Shown in pieces: positions 10,640-21,305 of a stretch of 64,000 nucleotides of DNA (position 1 is the first letter of the stretch; every line of letters begins with the position of its first letter). Position numbers and translations under genes: made by a program. The notes below the pieces were generated by a model, which was not told the origin of the DNA, made no database searches, and saw nothing but the letters and a program-made list of their open reading frames with translations. The DNA is from Anodontia alba (lineage: Eukaryota; Mollusca; Bivalvia; Lucinida; Lucinidae), in the NCBI GenBank assembly GCA_964016985.1, contig OZ024823.1:137102112-137166111 (forward strand). The letters are read 5' to 3'.

Positions 10640-11580
10640 AAATGCAGAACTAGAATAAAAACACTTCTGCCACAAGGCCTATCGGAACCTGAAATAATGG
10701 TGACTTAGACTCAATGACGGCCTCTTCGTAAACCTTTAACCTGTGGGTTGGGGCTTGACGATATGTCATTGGCTTGGGCTGCCGTGGTTCAACTGTTGGT
10801 TTTCATTTATTCTTGCTCACAGTAGAATTGCCATGAGTACTCGTCTTTGTTTATCATAGTGATTAATTTGATTTTTATTTCTCGCTTTAACTGAGTTAGG
10901 AGCCTTTATGCGAACCGAATTTTTATGTGTTTCTGTATTAAGAGTAGCATCGGGACCCAGGATGAAATTGGCTGGTAGTAAAAGTGCTTTAAACCACACC
11001 TCCACCCCCACCCCCGGTGGTTTATTCTAGGCAATGGTCCTGGTGTTAGTCTTACTCTTTGTTGCTTTGTAGTTTATTCTACGGGGCGATTTGTTTTAAG
11101 TCTTGCATTGTGTTATTTTGTTCTTGTATTTTTCAGCCCCCGCCCCCGGTGGTTTATTCTAGGCAATGGTCCTGGTGTTAATCTTACTCTTTGTTGCTTT
11201 GTAGTTTATTCTATGGGGCGATTTGTTTTAAGTCTTGCATTTTGTTATTTTGTTCTTGTATTTTTCAGTCCTTTTAGCATTGCGATTACCTCGCTTGGGG
11301 AAGTGAGAGCTAATCTTAGTGCTTTTCGTAAGTTTGTTCGATTTGCGCTTGTTTGGTTTTGTCTGTTTCCTCTTCCTCTTCGTGTCTGGGAAGGGCTGCG
11401 TCTTGTGATTTTGGCACTCCCTGGACCATTTTCTCTTACCTTTTTTTATTCTACTGACCGTTCTAAGGCGGTAGTCCCGGTGTTAGTCTTACTCTTCGTT
11501 GATGTGTGGTTCATTCTACGAAGCGATTTGTTTTAAATCTTGCCTTGTGTTATTTTGTTCTTGTGTGTTTCAGTCCTTTA
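10640..11580 (+). repeat. RepE dispersed repeat, deletion derivative
   Basis: Starts with the ORF-relic motif (aaaacacttctgccacaagg, then ctatcggaacctgaa) and jumps after ggtgactta to gactcaatgacggcctcttc and TAA. It therefore lacks about 190 bases present in the copy at 774-1,143. The downstream RepE repeat follows (10,740-10,975), then a 132-base tandem duplication, then the gtgcttttcgtaagtttgtt and ggcactccctggac segments. The 142-residue open frame at 11,108-11,536 is a translation of the duplicated repeat. Confidence 0.65.
11016..11270 (+). repeat. 132-base tandem duplication within RepE
   Basis: ggtggtttattctaggcaat starts at 11,016 and again at 11,148. The units differ at only a few positions, which suggests a recent duplication. 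Confidence 0.85.
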
Positions 11581-11589
11581 CTACTCCAG

Positions 11590-11960
11590 ATGCATCATAA
11601 GATGTAGGGATGAGGAACAAATAAGAACAATGCCACATATGCAACCACAGACGCACAAACATTTATTGCAACTCCAGTTACAAATATATGTTCAGTTCGC
11701 ATAGGTGTTCTGTACCTCATCTATGAAACATCACAATGAAACACATATAATCAAAACAACTGTGATGAAACAAAGCAAATGACTCAATGTCAATCTGAAG
11801 CTAGAACACAAGAAAACCACAAACAGGACCACTATGGTATGATGGGACCGACCATAAACAATGACAGCCAGGCACATGAGAAACAGATTAAGAAGGAAGC
11901 CATCATTTAGTCTGAGGACCGACCCACTGTCATGCAATTAAAGCGGAAAGCCTTAATTTG
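11590..11960. repeat. RepA copy
   Basis: Matches 52,330-53,030 in blocks: caaccacagacgcacaaac, tgaaacatcacaatgaaaca, aacaggaccacta and accgacccac-tgtcatgcaatta. It has no PalA insertion. The 11,731-11,937 minus frame falls in it and recurs at 52,816-53,019, so it is repeat-derived. Confidence 0.65.
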
Positions 11961-12390
11961 GTGAACAATCATGTAAGCAAAAAACAAAGACACGCAAAGC
12001 AACCAAATTCTTCTTCTCCACTTACTTATTATCTTTGGTGACATGTTTACAAACCTTGCTAATGAAACAATCAATAATCACTATATATGCCCCTCCCCCA
12101 CCCCCACTTCCTCCTTTGTTTATGGGTTACAACTGTGATGTCCCTATCTTTGTTTGCTGTTACCAAAGTGGTGAGTGACTCCTCCACTTTTATACTTGTT
12201 TACAAAAGTGATGGACTGGGCTTTCTCATTTGTATATCAAATGTAAGTTCTACGTAACGTCTAATAACCAAGCATTGACATCAGGAGGCACACCGTTAGG
12301 GAGAATACACACTGAGACTGTCTGAAGGACAATATTTTGACTATCGATAAAAGGGTTAAACAGGACGAAACGCCTTAAGGGAAACTCCGA

Positions 12391-12392
<2 letters not shown>

Positions 12393-12423
<31 letters not shown>
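12393..12423. repeat. Poly(T) tract
   Basis: 31 consecutive T. Confidence 0.95.
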
Positions 12424-12429
<6 letters not shown>

Positions 12430-12682
12430 TTCCTGACCGACATAAAATATTTTGATACAAATACTGACCCAGACGGTGACACCAGATTATATTTGTTTTA
12501 GCAGATTTGGTGTAAGTGATCACTTCTCCAAATGCAATTCAAACATATAGTTTTGCTTTTACAAACACAAACTTCAATGTTCTGAATTACTGTGCGCAAT
12601 GAAACATATTTCCACGTGTAATGAATCATGCAAATGATAGGGTTAGACAACACTGGTCAAATAAAACTGTTTCCATATTATA

Positions 12683-13040
12683 CAGTCGAGCTTCAATGGC
12701 TCGAACATCTTTAGGACCATAGAAATTTGTTCGAGACATGGGTAGTTCGAGCCACTGAGGGTTAATCATGGCGCCAGGTCAGAAAGCAAATAGCGATAAT
12801 TTAGGGAAATATTTTCGATTTTCTACACAATAATAGTATGTTGAGTGTACTCATTAGAATTGCCTCGATGAGGCGATTCTAATGAGTACACACAACATAC
12901 AATTTCGTGATAAAATGAGAAAATTTCCCTAAATATTTGTTTTCTTGAGCTGTCGGAAGAATTTCGTAGGGACTCAAAAACAAGTTCGAATTAGCCATGG
13001 TAAACGAGCTATCGGTGTTCGAGCTATTGAGGTTTTACGG
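12683..13040. mobile_element. TIR-R copy 2 (intact, TA target)
   Basis: 358 bases. Left end cagtcgagcttcaatggctc, right end gagctattgaggttttacgg, TA on both sides. The central hairpin (12,845-12,893) has arms gtgtactcattagaattgcc, nearly the same as the PalA core. This is the reference copy for the family. End pattern is pogo/Tigger-like. No transposase. Confidence 0.85.
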
Positions 13041-13059
13041 TATGTTCTGCAAAGTCAAC

Positions 13060-13255
13060 AAACGTATCTACGGACATATGCGTATTTGCGCAGTCTGCTC
13101 AGAATCCTCCCTGTGCGCATTTTGGATAGCTAAGGATGCAAAGTTTCTTCATACGGACAGGGAAGACTCTGATCAGACTGCGCAGATAAGCAGGCTCATT
13201 TGAGTCTTTGTTGGGACCGCATGCCCGACGGTACTTTCTCACGTTGTTATGTGAA
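13060..13255. repeat. PalB copy 1
   Basis: Contains cgcagtctgctcagaatcct, ttttggatagctaaggatgc, gatcagactgcgcag and a terminal ctcacgttg. It abuts TIR-R copy 2. Confidence 0.6.
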
Positions 13256-13339
13256 TTTGGGGTACATGTGTAACGCAAAAACATGTAGTCCCTTTTATCA
13301 TTTATGAACCGCACATGAGAAAATGTATCATATAAAACA

Positions 13340-13555
13340 TCGCCCACCGAGGACTCTAATCAGTTTGCTTATCAGCCTGCTTATCCGCACTGCTCAGTAT
13401 CTTCGTTGTTCGCATGAAGAGACTTTGCATTCTTGGCTATCCATATATGCCAAGTGAAGATTCTGATCAGACTGCGCGAATGCGCAGGCTGATCTGAATC
13501 TTCGCTGGGCGCATATATACGAAGGTATGTGTTCTTATATTGTGGCTCTTATTTC
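13340..13555. repeat. PalB copy 2
   Basis: The two halves are joined by cttggctatcca. The right half is a near-perfect hairpin: gaagattctgatcagactgc / gcaggctgatctgaatcttc. Confidence 0.7.
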
Positions 13556-13639
13556 GGTGTCAATATAACATGGTTTACAAGCATGTTTTTTCTGATAGTA
13601 TTATGACATAATATAGACCGCTCCAATCTAAAAGATATC

Positions 13640-13860
13640 TTCGAGCACATACAAAGATATACGAGAGCGAAGATACCCAGGTAATGCCATAATCGCGAAG
13701 CACAGCCTTCGTGAGGCACAAAAAGATGGAGAGATAAGGAACAAACAGTGACAAAACAAGCGTAACATACGAAATCACCGACGACCAGACAAAGAAGAAC
13801 TGCAACAGAGGAACCGCCGTGGAACGGTCAGTAGAAAAACCTCGGTGACCTAACCACATT
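13640..13860. repeat. RepA copy
   Basis: Matches 52,255-52,410: ggtaatgccataatcgcgaa, ggcacaaaaagatggagaga, gaactgcaacagaggaac and ccgtggaacggtcagtag. The 94-residue minus frame here is repeat translation. Confidence 0.6.
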
Positions 13861-14311
13861 TTGATAAAATTTTGATAACACTTCTTCTGATATCAGCAGG
13901 CAAAAAGTGAACAGGCAAAGCTATCTTTTCAACGGTATTGTAGGAAAAATAACTGTGAATTTCGTCAACAGGAGTGCATTGATTCCAGAATGACTTCCAG
14001 AACATTTATGGCTATTCAAGTCTAAAGACTTGGTGGTTTTGTTGGATGGGTTAAATCAAATTCATAACATATAAACTGTTTGTCCAAAATATATATTTCA
14101 AAATTGGAAGAAAAAAATCTATATAACATGTTGTGATGAGAATTTGGAATCAGAGCAAAAGAACTTTAAAAAAGGGAATAAACATAACTCGCGTTTTAAT
14201 AGGGAACAAGTAATATCTGCAAAAAAAAAACAGACGTAGGAACGAAAGTATATTTACATATTTATAACAATGAAAAAAAGGGAACGGGATAGATTCATTA
14301 AAAAAAAAACC

Positions 14312-14375
14312 TGGTTTCGAACCCGCGACCTTCCGCGTGGTAGGAGAACCCTCTTCCGACTGGGCTATGGGGGGC
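14312..14375 (-). repeat. tRNA-like relic (SINE head or decayed tRNA)
   Basis: On the minus strand it has a Pol III A-box-like TAGCCCAGTCGG (14,356-14,367) and a B-box-like GGTTCGAAACC (14,313-14,323) at normal tRNA spacing. The acceptor ends (CCCCCC and CCAGG) do not pair, so it is not a working tRNA. Nine A precede it on the plus strand. Confidence 0.5.
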
Positions 14376-14967
14376 TGTATCGTGCCGATTGGAAACTAAT
14401 TATATATTGCTAACCAGCTACATTTTTCTCCAGCTAAAAATAAACATAACTCAAAATTGTGCGTATGGAAGGACAAAGAGTACAGTATCGTTCGAAAAGT
14501 GTTTATACATGTATTATTATTATTTTTTTTTTTTTTAGTATTTTCCTGTTTAGGTTTGTCCTAACCTCGCAGTTTTACCGTGATCATGAAAACACTTATC
14601 AAAACATAATGTACAATGACTAAGATGGCGTGCCCTTTTACGGTAATAACAGAAAAAGTCGTTGTGCAGATTCTTTTCGATTGTATGGCACATATTCGTG
14701 ATTTCATACAGCTGCTCAAGACGACGAGCTTAAACGCCTACGTCGAAAAACTTAATGTATAAATAATCTCCTGCACAATAACTATACTGAGTCTTTTATA
14801 TATAGACTGTTCGATGCACTGTTTTCCAAGGCCGGAGGCCGAGGGCAATAGTACATCGAGCTATCCACGGTACCGAGGGCGCGGTAGTTTTGACTATTCC
14901 TCCAAAATAGCCATGAAATAACTGTTTTATAACCCAATTAATGCTAAAACATTATTGTTTTAACCAG

Positions 14968-15177
14968 TCAGCGCTGTTTTAATTGGCACGCCATGTCGGC
15001 ACGACAACGTGAAAATTGACGTCACTAAGCGTGGTATAGTCAAACTATTGCCCAGCACTTTTGCATTGGGTTTAAATGGGTGACGTCATTAACTGTGGAT
15101 AGTCAAAAATATTGGACGGCTGGTGACGTCAACATTGTATGATTTTGTTGACGTGGCTCCGGCGTGCACCAATTAAG
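14968..15177. repeat. Imperfect foldback with three CRE palindromes
   Basis: The outer parts pair loosely (taattggcacgcc / ggcgtgcaccaatta). Inside are three exact TGACGTCA octamers at 15,017-15,024, 15,081-15,088 and 15,124-15,131. The context ggatagtcaaa / gtatagtcaaac repeats. Whether CREB/ATF factors bind is unknown. Confidence 0.55.
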
Positions 15178-15483
15178 TAATAAACAGTCTAAATACTCGT
15201 AGACAAAACTATTTCATTGAGCTGTATATAGTAGGGTGGGTAATATTTTACCATACCTCGCAGATCGTATTGTTGTATGCTCTTTGTAGAAGACTCATTT
15301 GAAAGCACAGATCAATGAGTTGAAATGAACGGACTCTATTTTACTGATTCTGTTCATGAACTATAATATAAGGTGCAACACAATTACGCAAATTGACACA
15401 GTAATCTCAGACGTTCAGAAAGTATAAACGACACCATGGTGACGTTTAAAGACCTCCACACGGCACTTAACATCAATTGTAGT

Positions 15484-15763
15484 CATTACGAAAACACGCC
15501 TATTCAAATATATAGAAAATTTCACCTCCAAAAACTGAAACTTTTCACATAAATAAACTCTGATATTTTTCACATTTCTGCTCAAAACATAGATTGTGGG
15601 TACTCGTTAGAACCGCCTCGATGAGGCGGTTCTAACGAGTACCCACAATCTATGTTTTTGAGCAGAAATAAGAAAAATAATGTATACCCCTGTAAACCCC
15701 AGTTTTACTATATAAAAGTGGGGTTTAAGGGGGTCAGAATTATATAGGCGTGTCTTCGTGATG
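15484..15763. mobile_element. PalA copy 2 (intact reference copy)
   Basis: 280 bases. cattacgaaaacacgcctat to taggcgtgtcttcgtgatg. The core at 15,588-15,654 pairs gtgggtactcgttagaaccg with its complement. The right arm also holds a small hairpin (ccccagttttac / gtggggttt). No open frame of its own. Target duplication not resolved. Confidence 0.9.
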
Positions 15764-15824
15764 GAAGGTTTAAACATTCTGAAAATAAAAAAAGTAATAT
15801 AATAATTATTTTATAATAGTTTAA

Positions 15825-15867
15825 ATTATTATTATTATTATTACTATTATTATTATTATTATTATTG
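15825..15867. repeat. (ATT)n microsatellite
   Basis: About 14 ATT units with one ACT interruption. Confidence 0.95.
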
Positions 15868-16125
15868 GTGCATTTACAGGAAAAAAACTGTTGTTAACTA
15901 TTCGGACGTAATGTTGTTCATACTTCGATGAATACATGACTCATGCGACGTCACATAAGCATTAAGTGATGTTCAAAATAAATCATATTCTCTCCAATAT
16001 CATCGGATGATGGCGACGTTATGCCATCAACGACGCTGTTCATAAAAAACAAAATGCGTGAAATTGTTTCCTTGTTTTAATTCTAGCCTTCTCTCCAGAT
16101 CCTGTTGTTTTTTGTTAGTTTTTTT

Positions 16126-16179
16126 TTTGTTTTTTGGGTTTTTTTTTTTTTTTTTTTTTTTTTTTCTTCTTCTTCTTCT

Positions 16180-16211
<32 letters not shown>
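16126..16211. repeat. Poly-pyrimidine tract with (CTT)n
   Basis: Long T runs around a TTC repeat. The Lys/Arg-only minus frame here is its translation. Confidence 0.95.
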
Positions 16212-16254
16212 CGTAAATTAATGATAATGGACGGAATATGATATACATGTAAGT

Positions 16255-16680
16255 AATAAAGGTATTTTTTTAACGTTCATTGCACTATGAACAGCAATGG
16301 GTCACGAGCAAAGTTTACACCAACCCCTTCGGGTTTCACTTACTTCTTTCGTGATCCAATGAACGCTATTAAAATACCTTCACTTCTTTATCATATGACG
16401 ACGCTGTTATTCAGTGGCGTAACGTCATGTCATAAAAATCGTATGGTCACACGTTAAATAACACTTTGGCGGGAATAAGTAACTTCATGACGACGTCCAT
16501 GTCAACCATACATTTTCTGTTGAACAATAGTCAACTTTAAAGACGATAAAATTCAATTTAAAATGGTCATATGATAAACAGAACTTTACACTCGTGATCA
16601 TTTCGTATGAAATTTATGAAACTCGTTTCATTTTTTATATGAAATGACCACTCGTGTAAGATCCTCGATAACTACTACTA
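16255..16680. repeat. S-type foldback repeat cluster
   Basis: Left block 16,260-16,378 is a hairpin (gaacgttcattg-type arms: aacgttcattgcac / ccaatgaacgct with ggtatttttt / aaaatacc). It is followed by the segment seen at 250-295 and by the foldback seen at 3,890-4,060 (tatgataaacagaactttac to cactcgtgtaagatcctc). Confidence 0.55.
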
Positions 16681-17254
16681 CTGTGTGAAACACATTAGTT
16701 GGACTTTTTTGTTTTCATTTGTGCTTTATTTTATTTGTTGTTGTCGTCATCGTCCGTCGTCGTTGTTGTTATTTAATTACTGTATCAGAAAGGAATGTCA
16801 TTAGTCATTTTCCTCAGTCGAAGGCATGAAGCATTCTTAAGATTCTAAGTTTCTATGTGTATTACAGCTTGATAATTAAATCTATACATCAAAGGCTGTC
16901 AAAAATGATGAATGAGCTGAGAATTATAAATATGTACAAGTTTACTTCTCAACAGTTTGCATTTTTGCATTTAAATTAAAATATTCATATATTAAGGAAA
17001 ATTAATATATATGTAATTCTACCACAATTATTCGCCACATCCATCATCATGGCTTCCCAGCATGATCCACGAAAACACGCATTACCTCCCAAGTATGTTT
17101 GATGTACATTGGAAAATATGTGCATACAAACAAAACGCAAACAAAATATGCAGTCCTGTAGATAGTCAGTTGTTCTTGTTTTCGAAAGTTCGATTTTCCC
17201 AGTTAATTACTGATGATATACAAAAACAAAAAAATCATGTTTTACAACTTCTAC

Positions 17255-17400
17255 ATGCACTACTACTTCTTCTAATAGTAGTGGTTGTGGTAGAAGTATT
17301 AGAACTACTGCTGCTGCTACTACTTCTACTACTGCTACTATTACTACTGTTGATACTAATAATGTAGTAGCAGTAGTAATAGTGGTGGTAGTAGTAGTCG
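17255..17400. repeat. (CTA/ACT)n trinucleotide tract turning into its complement
   Basis: The strand carries CTA/CTG/CTT triplets, then from about 17,365 TAG/GTA triplets, so the two halves can fold back. The poly-Leu and poly-Val frames are translations of it. Confidence 0.85.
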
Positions 17401-17534
17401 TTAAATTATACGATACATAAAGCATTCATGTCTTTCTGATTTGGCTTGCACTGATGGACAGAATACCCAATATACTTAATCAGCTGTGAGATAATAAAAT
17501 AGGTCGCCAGTAACATATATATGCTTAGTCAGCG

Positions 17535-17625
17535 CCTTGACAAATGCGCAATCTAATCTGAGTCTTCGCTGAGCGCGCATGTCAGAAGGTGCATTTTCTA
17601 ACGCTGAGGCTGATTTATTTACCAA
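17535..17625. repeat. PalB fragment
   Basis: Contains gacaaatgcgcaatctaatc, tgagtcttcgctgagcgcgc, gtcagaaggtgcattttcta and acgctgaggctgattt. It abuts PalY. Confidence 0.5.
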
Positions 17626-17869
17626 GGCCCAGTTGTTCAAAGCCTCGTTAGCTTACCGAGCTCGTAGGTGGTCAAACTGTTCACTGTTCTAGTAAGTACA
17701 ATATCAAATTCACAGGTATTTTTGCTGAAAAAGTGTGAGTAGCTTTTGCAAATGCAAAAGCTACTCACATTTTTATCAGCAAAAATATTAGCATATATGC
17801 CATATTTAATGATCAAAGATTTAACGATGCGTTAACTAACGACATCGTTAATTTTGAACAACTGGGCCC
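17626..17869. repeat. PalY copy 1
   Basis: Ends ggcccagttgttcaaagcct and ttgaacaactgggccc. The central hairpin pairs agtagcttttgcaaatgcaa with gctactcacat. Right end abuts PalZ copy 2. Confidence 0.85.
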
Positions 17870-17871
17870 AG

Positions 17872-17978
17872 CCCAGCTAGCATTCTACGTAAATCTACAT
17901 CGGGCCGTCATCGGCCCGTCAGCTACCCTGACGGGCCGATGACGGCCCGATATAGATTTTCGTAGAATGCTGACTGGG
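17872..17978. repeat. PalZ copy 2
   Basis: 107 bases, flanked by AG on both sides. It differs from copies 1 and 3 at only a few positions (attttcgtag for atttacgtag). Confidence 0.9.
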
Positions 17979-17997
17979 AGATTCTTTCAAAAATAAA

Positions 17998-18105
17998 GAT
18001 GTGAGCCAGCGCATGATAAAATCTACAATAAGACCTGTGTGACCAGCAAAGACTCAGATCAGCCTGAGCATCCACCTAGTATGGCAATGGGTCCACTGTA
18101 AATCT
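17998..18105. repeat. PalC copy 1, left half only
   Basis: gtgagccagcgcatgataaa to ccacctagtatggcaatggg matches the left half of 18,700-18,935. Confidence 0.65.
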
Positions 18106-18412
18106 GAATCACATATTTCAAAACACGTGCATTTAATCTGCGCCGGTTATCATTCTTAAAGATAGTTCTTTTTTGCTTTACAGTGACTTGAAAATGCGAA
18201 ATACTATACGTATGACAAGGCCACATTTAAACTGTGCCTCAAAACTCCTACCAGATGTTCTGACTATTCAACATATAACAAGTACCATCAAACAATAAAA
18301 TAACAAGAATATGACACCTTTAAGTATTTTGATGCTCATACATTCACACGCGTTCTCATAACTCCAGAAAAGATTTTCTTTAAACAAACTGTTTTCCTGT
18401 TTATCCTTTTCC

Positions 18413-18535
18413 TCCAAAAAAGTGTATGTTGTGGTTACTAATTGGAGGCGATTCTAATGAGTACCCACAGCATGTACTTTCATGGAGAAAAAAAGAGACA
18501 AAATTAATCTGAATATCCTCTTGTCCGGAGCTACA
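18413..18535. repeat. PalI copy 1
   Basis: ctaattggaggcgattctaa then tgagtacccacagcatgtac and a right end cttgtccggagctac. The left core arm is degraded. Confidence 0.5.
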
Positions 18536-18699
18536 CTTTTATTTAAAATATATACGTATTTAATAATCAGCATTGAATTTGTCCCAACAAGAGGGATAGT
18601 CAAAAACCATTTAATACTTTTGATCGGTGGTGCACTAAGTTAATTCGGTTTATGGTCATAGACTCTCAGATATAAACTGGGACAAGACACAGTAAAATC

Positions 18700-18935
18700 A
18701 AATGAGCCAGCGCATGACAAAACCTACAATAAGACCTGTATGACCAACGAAGACTCAGATCAGCCTGTACAGCCACCCAGTATGGTAAGGTGTTCATTCC
18801 TCTTTGGACAGCCCTGAGGCTGTGAAAGGCACATGCGATCAGCGAAGACTCTGATCAGACTGCGCGGATGCGCAGGCTGATCTGAGTCTTCGTTGGTCGC
18901 ACAAGTCTTATTGTAGGTGTTGTCATGTGCTGGAT
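18700..18935. repeat. PalC copy 2 (intact)
   Basis: Ends gagccagcgcatgacaaaac and tgttgtcatgtgctgg. Both halves carry ctacaataagacctgt or its complement. The right half is a hairpin gaagactctgatcagactgc / aggctgatctgagtcttc. The 132-residue minus frame reads through it and recurs at 43,034-43,339. Confidence 0.75.
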
Positions 18936-19284
18936 CAGATGCAAGACTATAGGCTAACCTTGAACGCTCAGGCCATGTTGTGTGTGCCCGCTCACCTTGT
19001 GATTTATCTAAAATGGTGATTGAACGGCAAAAAGAGTAGATTGTGACCAGACGTGCTCTGTGGATCTGATCTGGGTCTACACTGTTTGCCCAGGCAAGTC
19101 TGTCTGAATATGCAGGGTTAAAACAGTAATAAACTATTCTGCCATACTGTTGTACCACTGTTGGTTTCTAGGTACTGGTTGGTTACAGCAAGGATGCAAA
19201 ACCATTCGTTAAGTAACAGCTAATATTCAATAGAAGAGCAGCGTGAAAAAAGTGTCCAGCTGCTCAAATGGATTTTTAAAGATG

Positions 19285-19505
19285 TTTAAGACAAAGGGGA
19301 ATTCATACACTTTCAGGGGAGTCAATTTTCTCAAAACTGATTTTACCTCCTTTCTGAATAGGGGTCTACTATAAAAGGAAAGAATTTGCTTCCCATGGAA
19401 GCAAATTCTTTCCTTTTAGAGTAGACCCTTTTCGGAAGCGACTTGATGAACGAAAAAAAAACTGAAAGTCACAAAAGTTGTCTCCCATGTAAAAATTTCC
19501 CGGAG
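19285..19505. repeat. PalD copy (good reference)
   Basis: Hairpin ctataaaaggaaagaatttg / aaattctttccttttagagt around cttcccatggaag. Flanked by ggggtctac and cagaagtgc-type arms and by gtcacaaaagttgtctccc. Confidence 0.75.
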
Positions 19506-19941
19506 TCTACCAAATTATTTACATAATTACAGTAATACACAATAAATTTATTACGCGCTTGCTTTAAGAAATATAAAAATTCTACACTCATACTGTTGAT
19601 ATTATATATGCATCCTAAAATACTTGCACGATAATTTCAGTATTTTACATAGTTCACGCATTTCTTGACTTCTACGAGGTAGTTTGTATGTGTTTCGGTA
19701 CAACTGTATTGATATACGACTCCATGTTTGCCCATGCCAAAAATTTACCTTTTTAGCATATTCTTCACATTGTTTATTTTTAAGAAAAAAAAAAACGTAA
19801 ATAAACCGTGTGTACGTTTCAAAAATCATTCGCCCATTTATAAAACAGGTCCTGTAGTGCATACATCTAAACAATCCATTTTTTAATTTTTTCAAAGATA
19901 TAGACAGAATGTACCGAAGTCCTAGTTATTTTGAGCCACGA

Positions 19942-20173
19942 TGCGAGAAAATATACCTTCTTACACATGCGTCTAAAGAAGACTAATCCGCCTGCGCATG
20001 CGCGCAGTCTGAGCAGAGTCTTCGTAGTCCGCACGAAGACACTTTACATCCTTGGCTATCCAAAATGCGCCCAGTGAAGATTCTGATCAGACTGCGCGAA
20101 TGCGCAGGCTGATCTGAATCTTCGCTGAGTGCACATATCCGAACGTACGTTTTCTGACGTTGCGGCTCATTTC
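19942..20173. repeat. PalB copy 3
   Basis: Both halves present, joined by cttggctatccaaaatgcgc. Right end gttttctgacgttgcggctc. The 65-residue minus frame is its translation. Confidence 0.75.
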
Positions 20174-20243
20174 GTACCATTACGTTGATTTATGCATTTA
20201 TGTACAAATAGGAAAAATATGCTATGCTCAGAGTATATTCATA

Positions 20244-20456
20244 TTAACCTTTGCCTCTCTCTGGGCTTATTCATCAGACGATAAATCGATGATATTTTTC
20301 TTAGCTTTCCTAGAAAACAGGATTTGGCATTTCATGCAAATTGTCTCCAATGGAGACAATTTGCATGAAATGTCAGAGCCTGTTTTCTGGGGATATAAGA
20401 AAAAAGTTTCAAAATGTCGTCTGTTGAAAATATTGGCCAGAGTGCTAAGAGTTAAG
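20244..20456. mobile_element. T1 copy 2 (TTAA-flanked foldback)
   Basis: TTAA at both ends. Hairpin gacatttcatgcaaattgtc / gacaatttgcatgaaatgtc around tccaatgga. Outer arms carry cagacga- and tcgtctg-type motifs. The 169-residue frame 20,160-20,669 runs through PalB and T1 and is not credited. Confidence 0.9.
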
Positions 20457-21305
20457 AATACCATTATGAAGGGCAAACCAATGAATTACATTTGGATCAG
20501 TGCTCACGATCGTATATTTTCACTAAAGATGAGTTCTGCCACCAGAAAAGAACGGATGTCACTGTGTGCGAAAAACCACGGTCCAGATGACTCTTCTTGC
20601 GATATCTTTCAGAAAGTCATTTTTTGTCTGGCGCTTAAGTCATTAGAAGGAAATTTGCATTTTTTATAATGATTTAATGCAAAATGTTTTGTCGTGATTG
20701 CTTATTATATTCTGTTTAGCAGTTTTAAGCAAATCTAGTATTTTCAAGTTTCCCTATAGTAAAATGGGTAAAGATTATGTAGGTTGATTGGAAGCAGGTA
20801 TTCAACAAGTTCCACTTTTTCAAGTTTTGTGAAGTTTCTACAACGTCCTTGTGAAACATCATAATGAAGAAGCAGAAGAGGAAAGCAAAAAGATATATTC
20901 TTTGATACAAATTCCATACAATATCACTTTACAAAAGAAACTGCTTAGGTAAGACCATTGTTTGGCTGTAAATGTCATATTAGGGTAAATATTGAAGATC
21001 AAAGCATAGAAGCAGAAAAGACAGACGTACTTGTTCAACTTCGATGATTCTGTTCTTATCACAAAAGAGACATTTATCTGATGGAAAAAGGGGTCCTTTT
21101 GATGCCGCGTCTTTTTTAGGCGTATTTGATTGTGTCTCATTTAAATCCCAACGTTATGCACTTTCTGCAGATCTTTTCCTACTCACTAAATATATATTTG
21201 TAAATCTTTGGTAGCTGCATCTGTGAGTACCGTGCAAAGTTCATCAAATGATTCGGGATATTCATTGAAATATCCTCCATTCTGTGCCTTGAGTCTGTTT
21301 GAACA
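20457..21305. other. Gene-free stretch, unassigned
   Basis: Open frames of 61-93 residues on the minus strand lack recognisable domains. A short tract at 20,820-21,130 (cctt-gtgaaacatcataatg, gaagcagaagaggaaagc) vaguely recalls RepA. Nothing else seen. Confidence 0.3.

Noticed and set aside
11108..11536. 142-residue plus-strand frame with hydrophobic stretches
   Set aside because: It spans the 132-base tandem duplication of RepE. The same residues recur at 1,320-1,556 from noncoding repeat, and the composition is driven by T-rich DNA.
13340..13555. Possible CRISPR-like array from repeated palindromes with spacers
   Set aside because: The repeats are dispersed over 60 kb, differ in length and spacing, carry transposon-type ends and occur in eukaryotic DNA.
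14312..14375. Functional tRNA gene
   Set aside because: A and B boxes are present but the acceptor stem does not pair. The same holds for 43,361-43,432 and 45,004-45,076.
16027..16248. Lys/Arg-rich minus frame resembling a basic protein
   Set aside because: Direct translation of the T/CTT tract.
17062..17367. Plus frame ending in poly-Leu
   Set aside because: Translation of the trinucleotide tract. No signal peptide context or upstream exon.
18760..19158. 132-residue minus frame
   Set aside because: Translation of PalC. Its NKTCATNEDSDQPAHPRSLI-like segment recurs in frames at 43,034, 43,081 and elsewhere in PalB/PalC.
20160..20669. 169-residue plus-strand frame
   Set aside because: It starts at the end of a PalB copy and runs straight through a T1 foldback (20,244-20,456). 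No domain or codon-phase signal survives.
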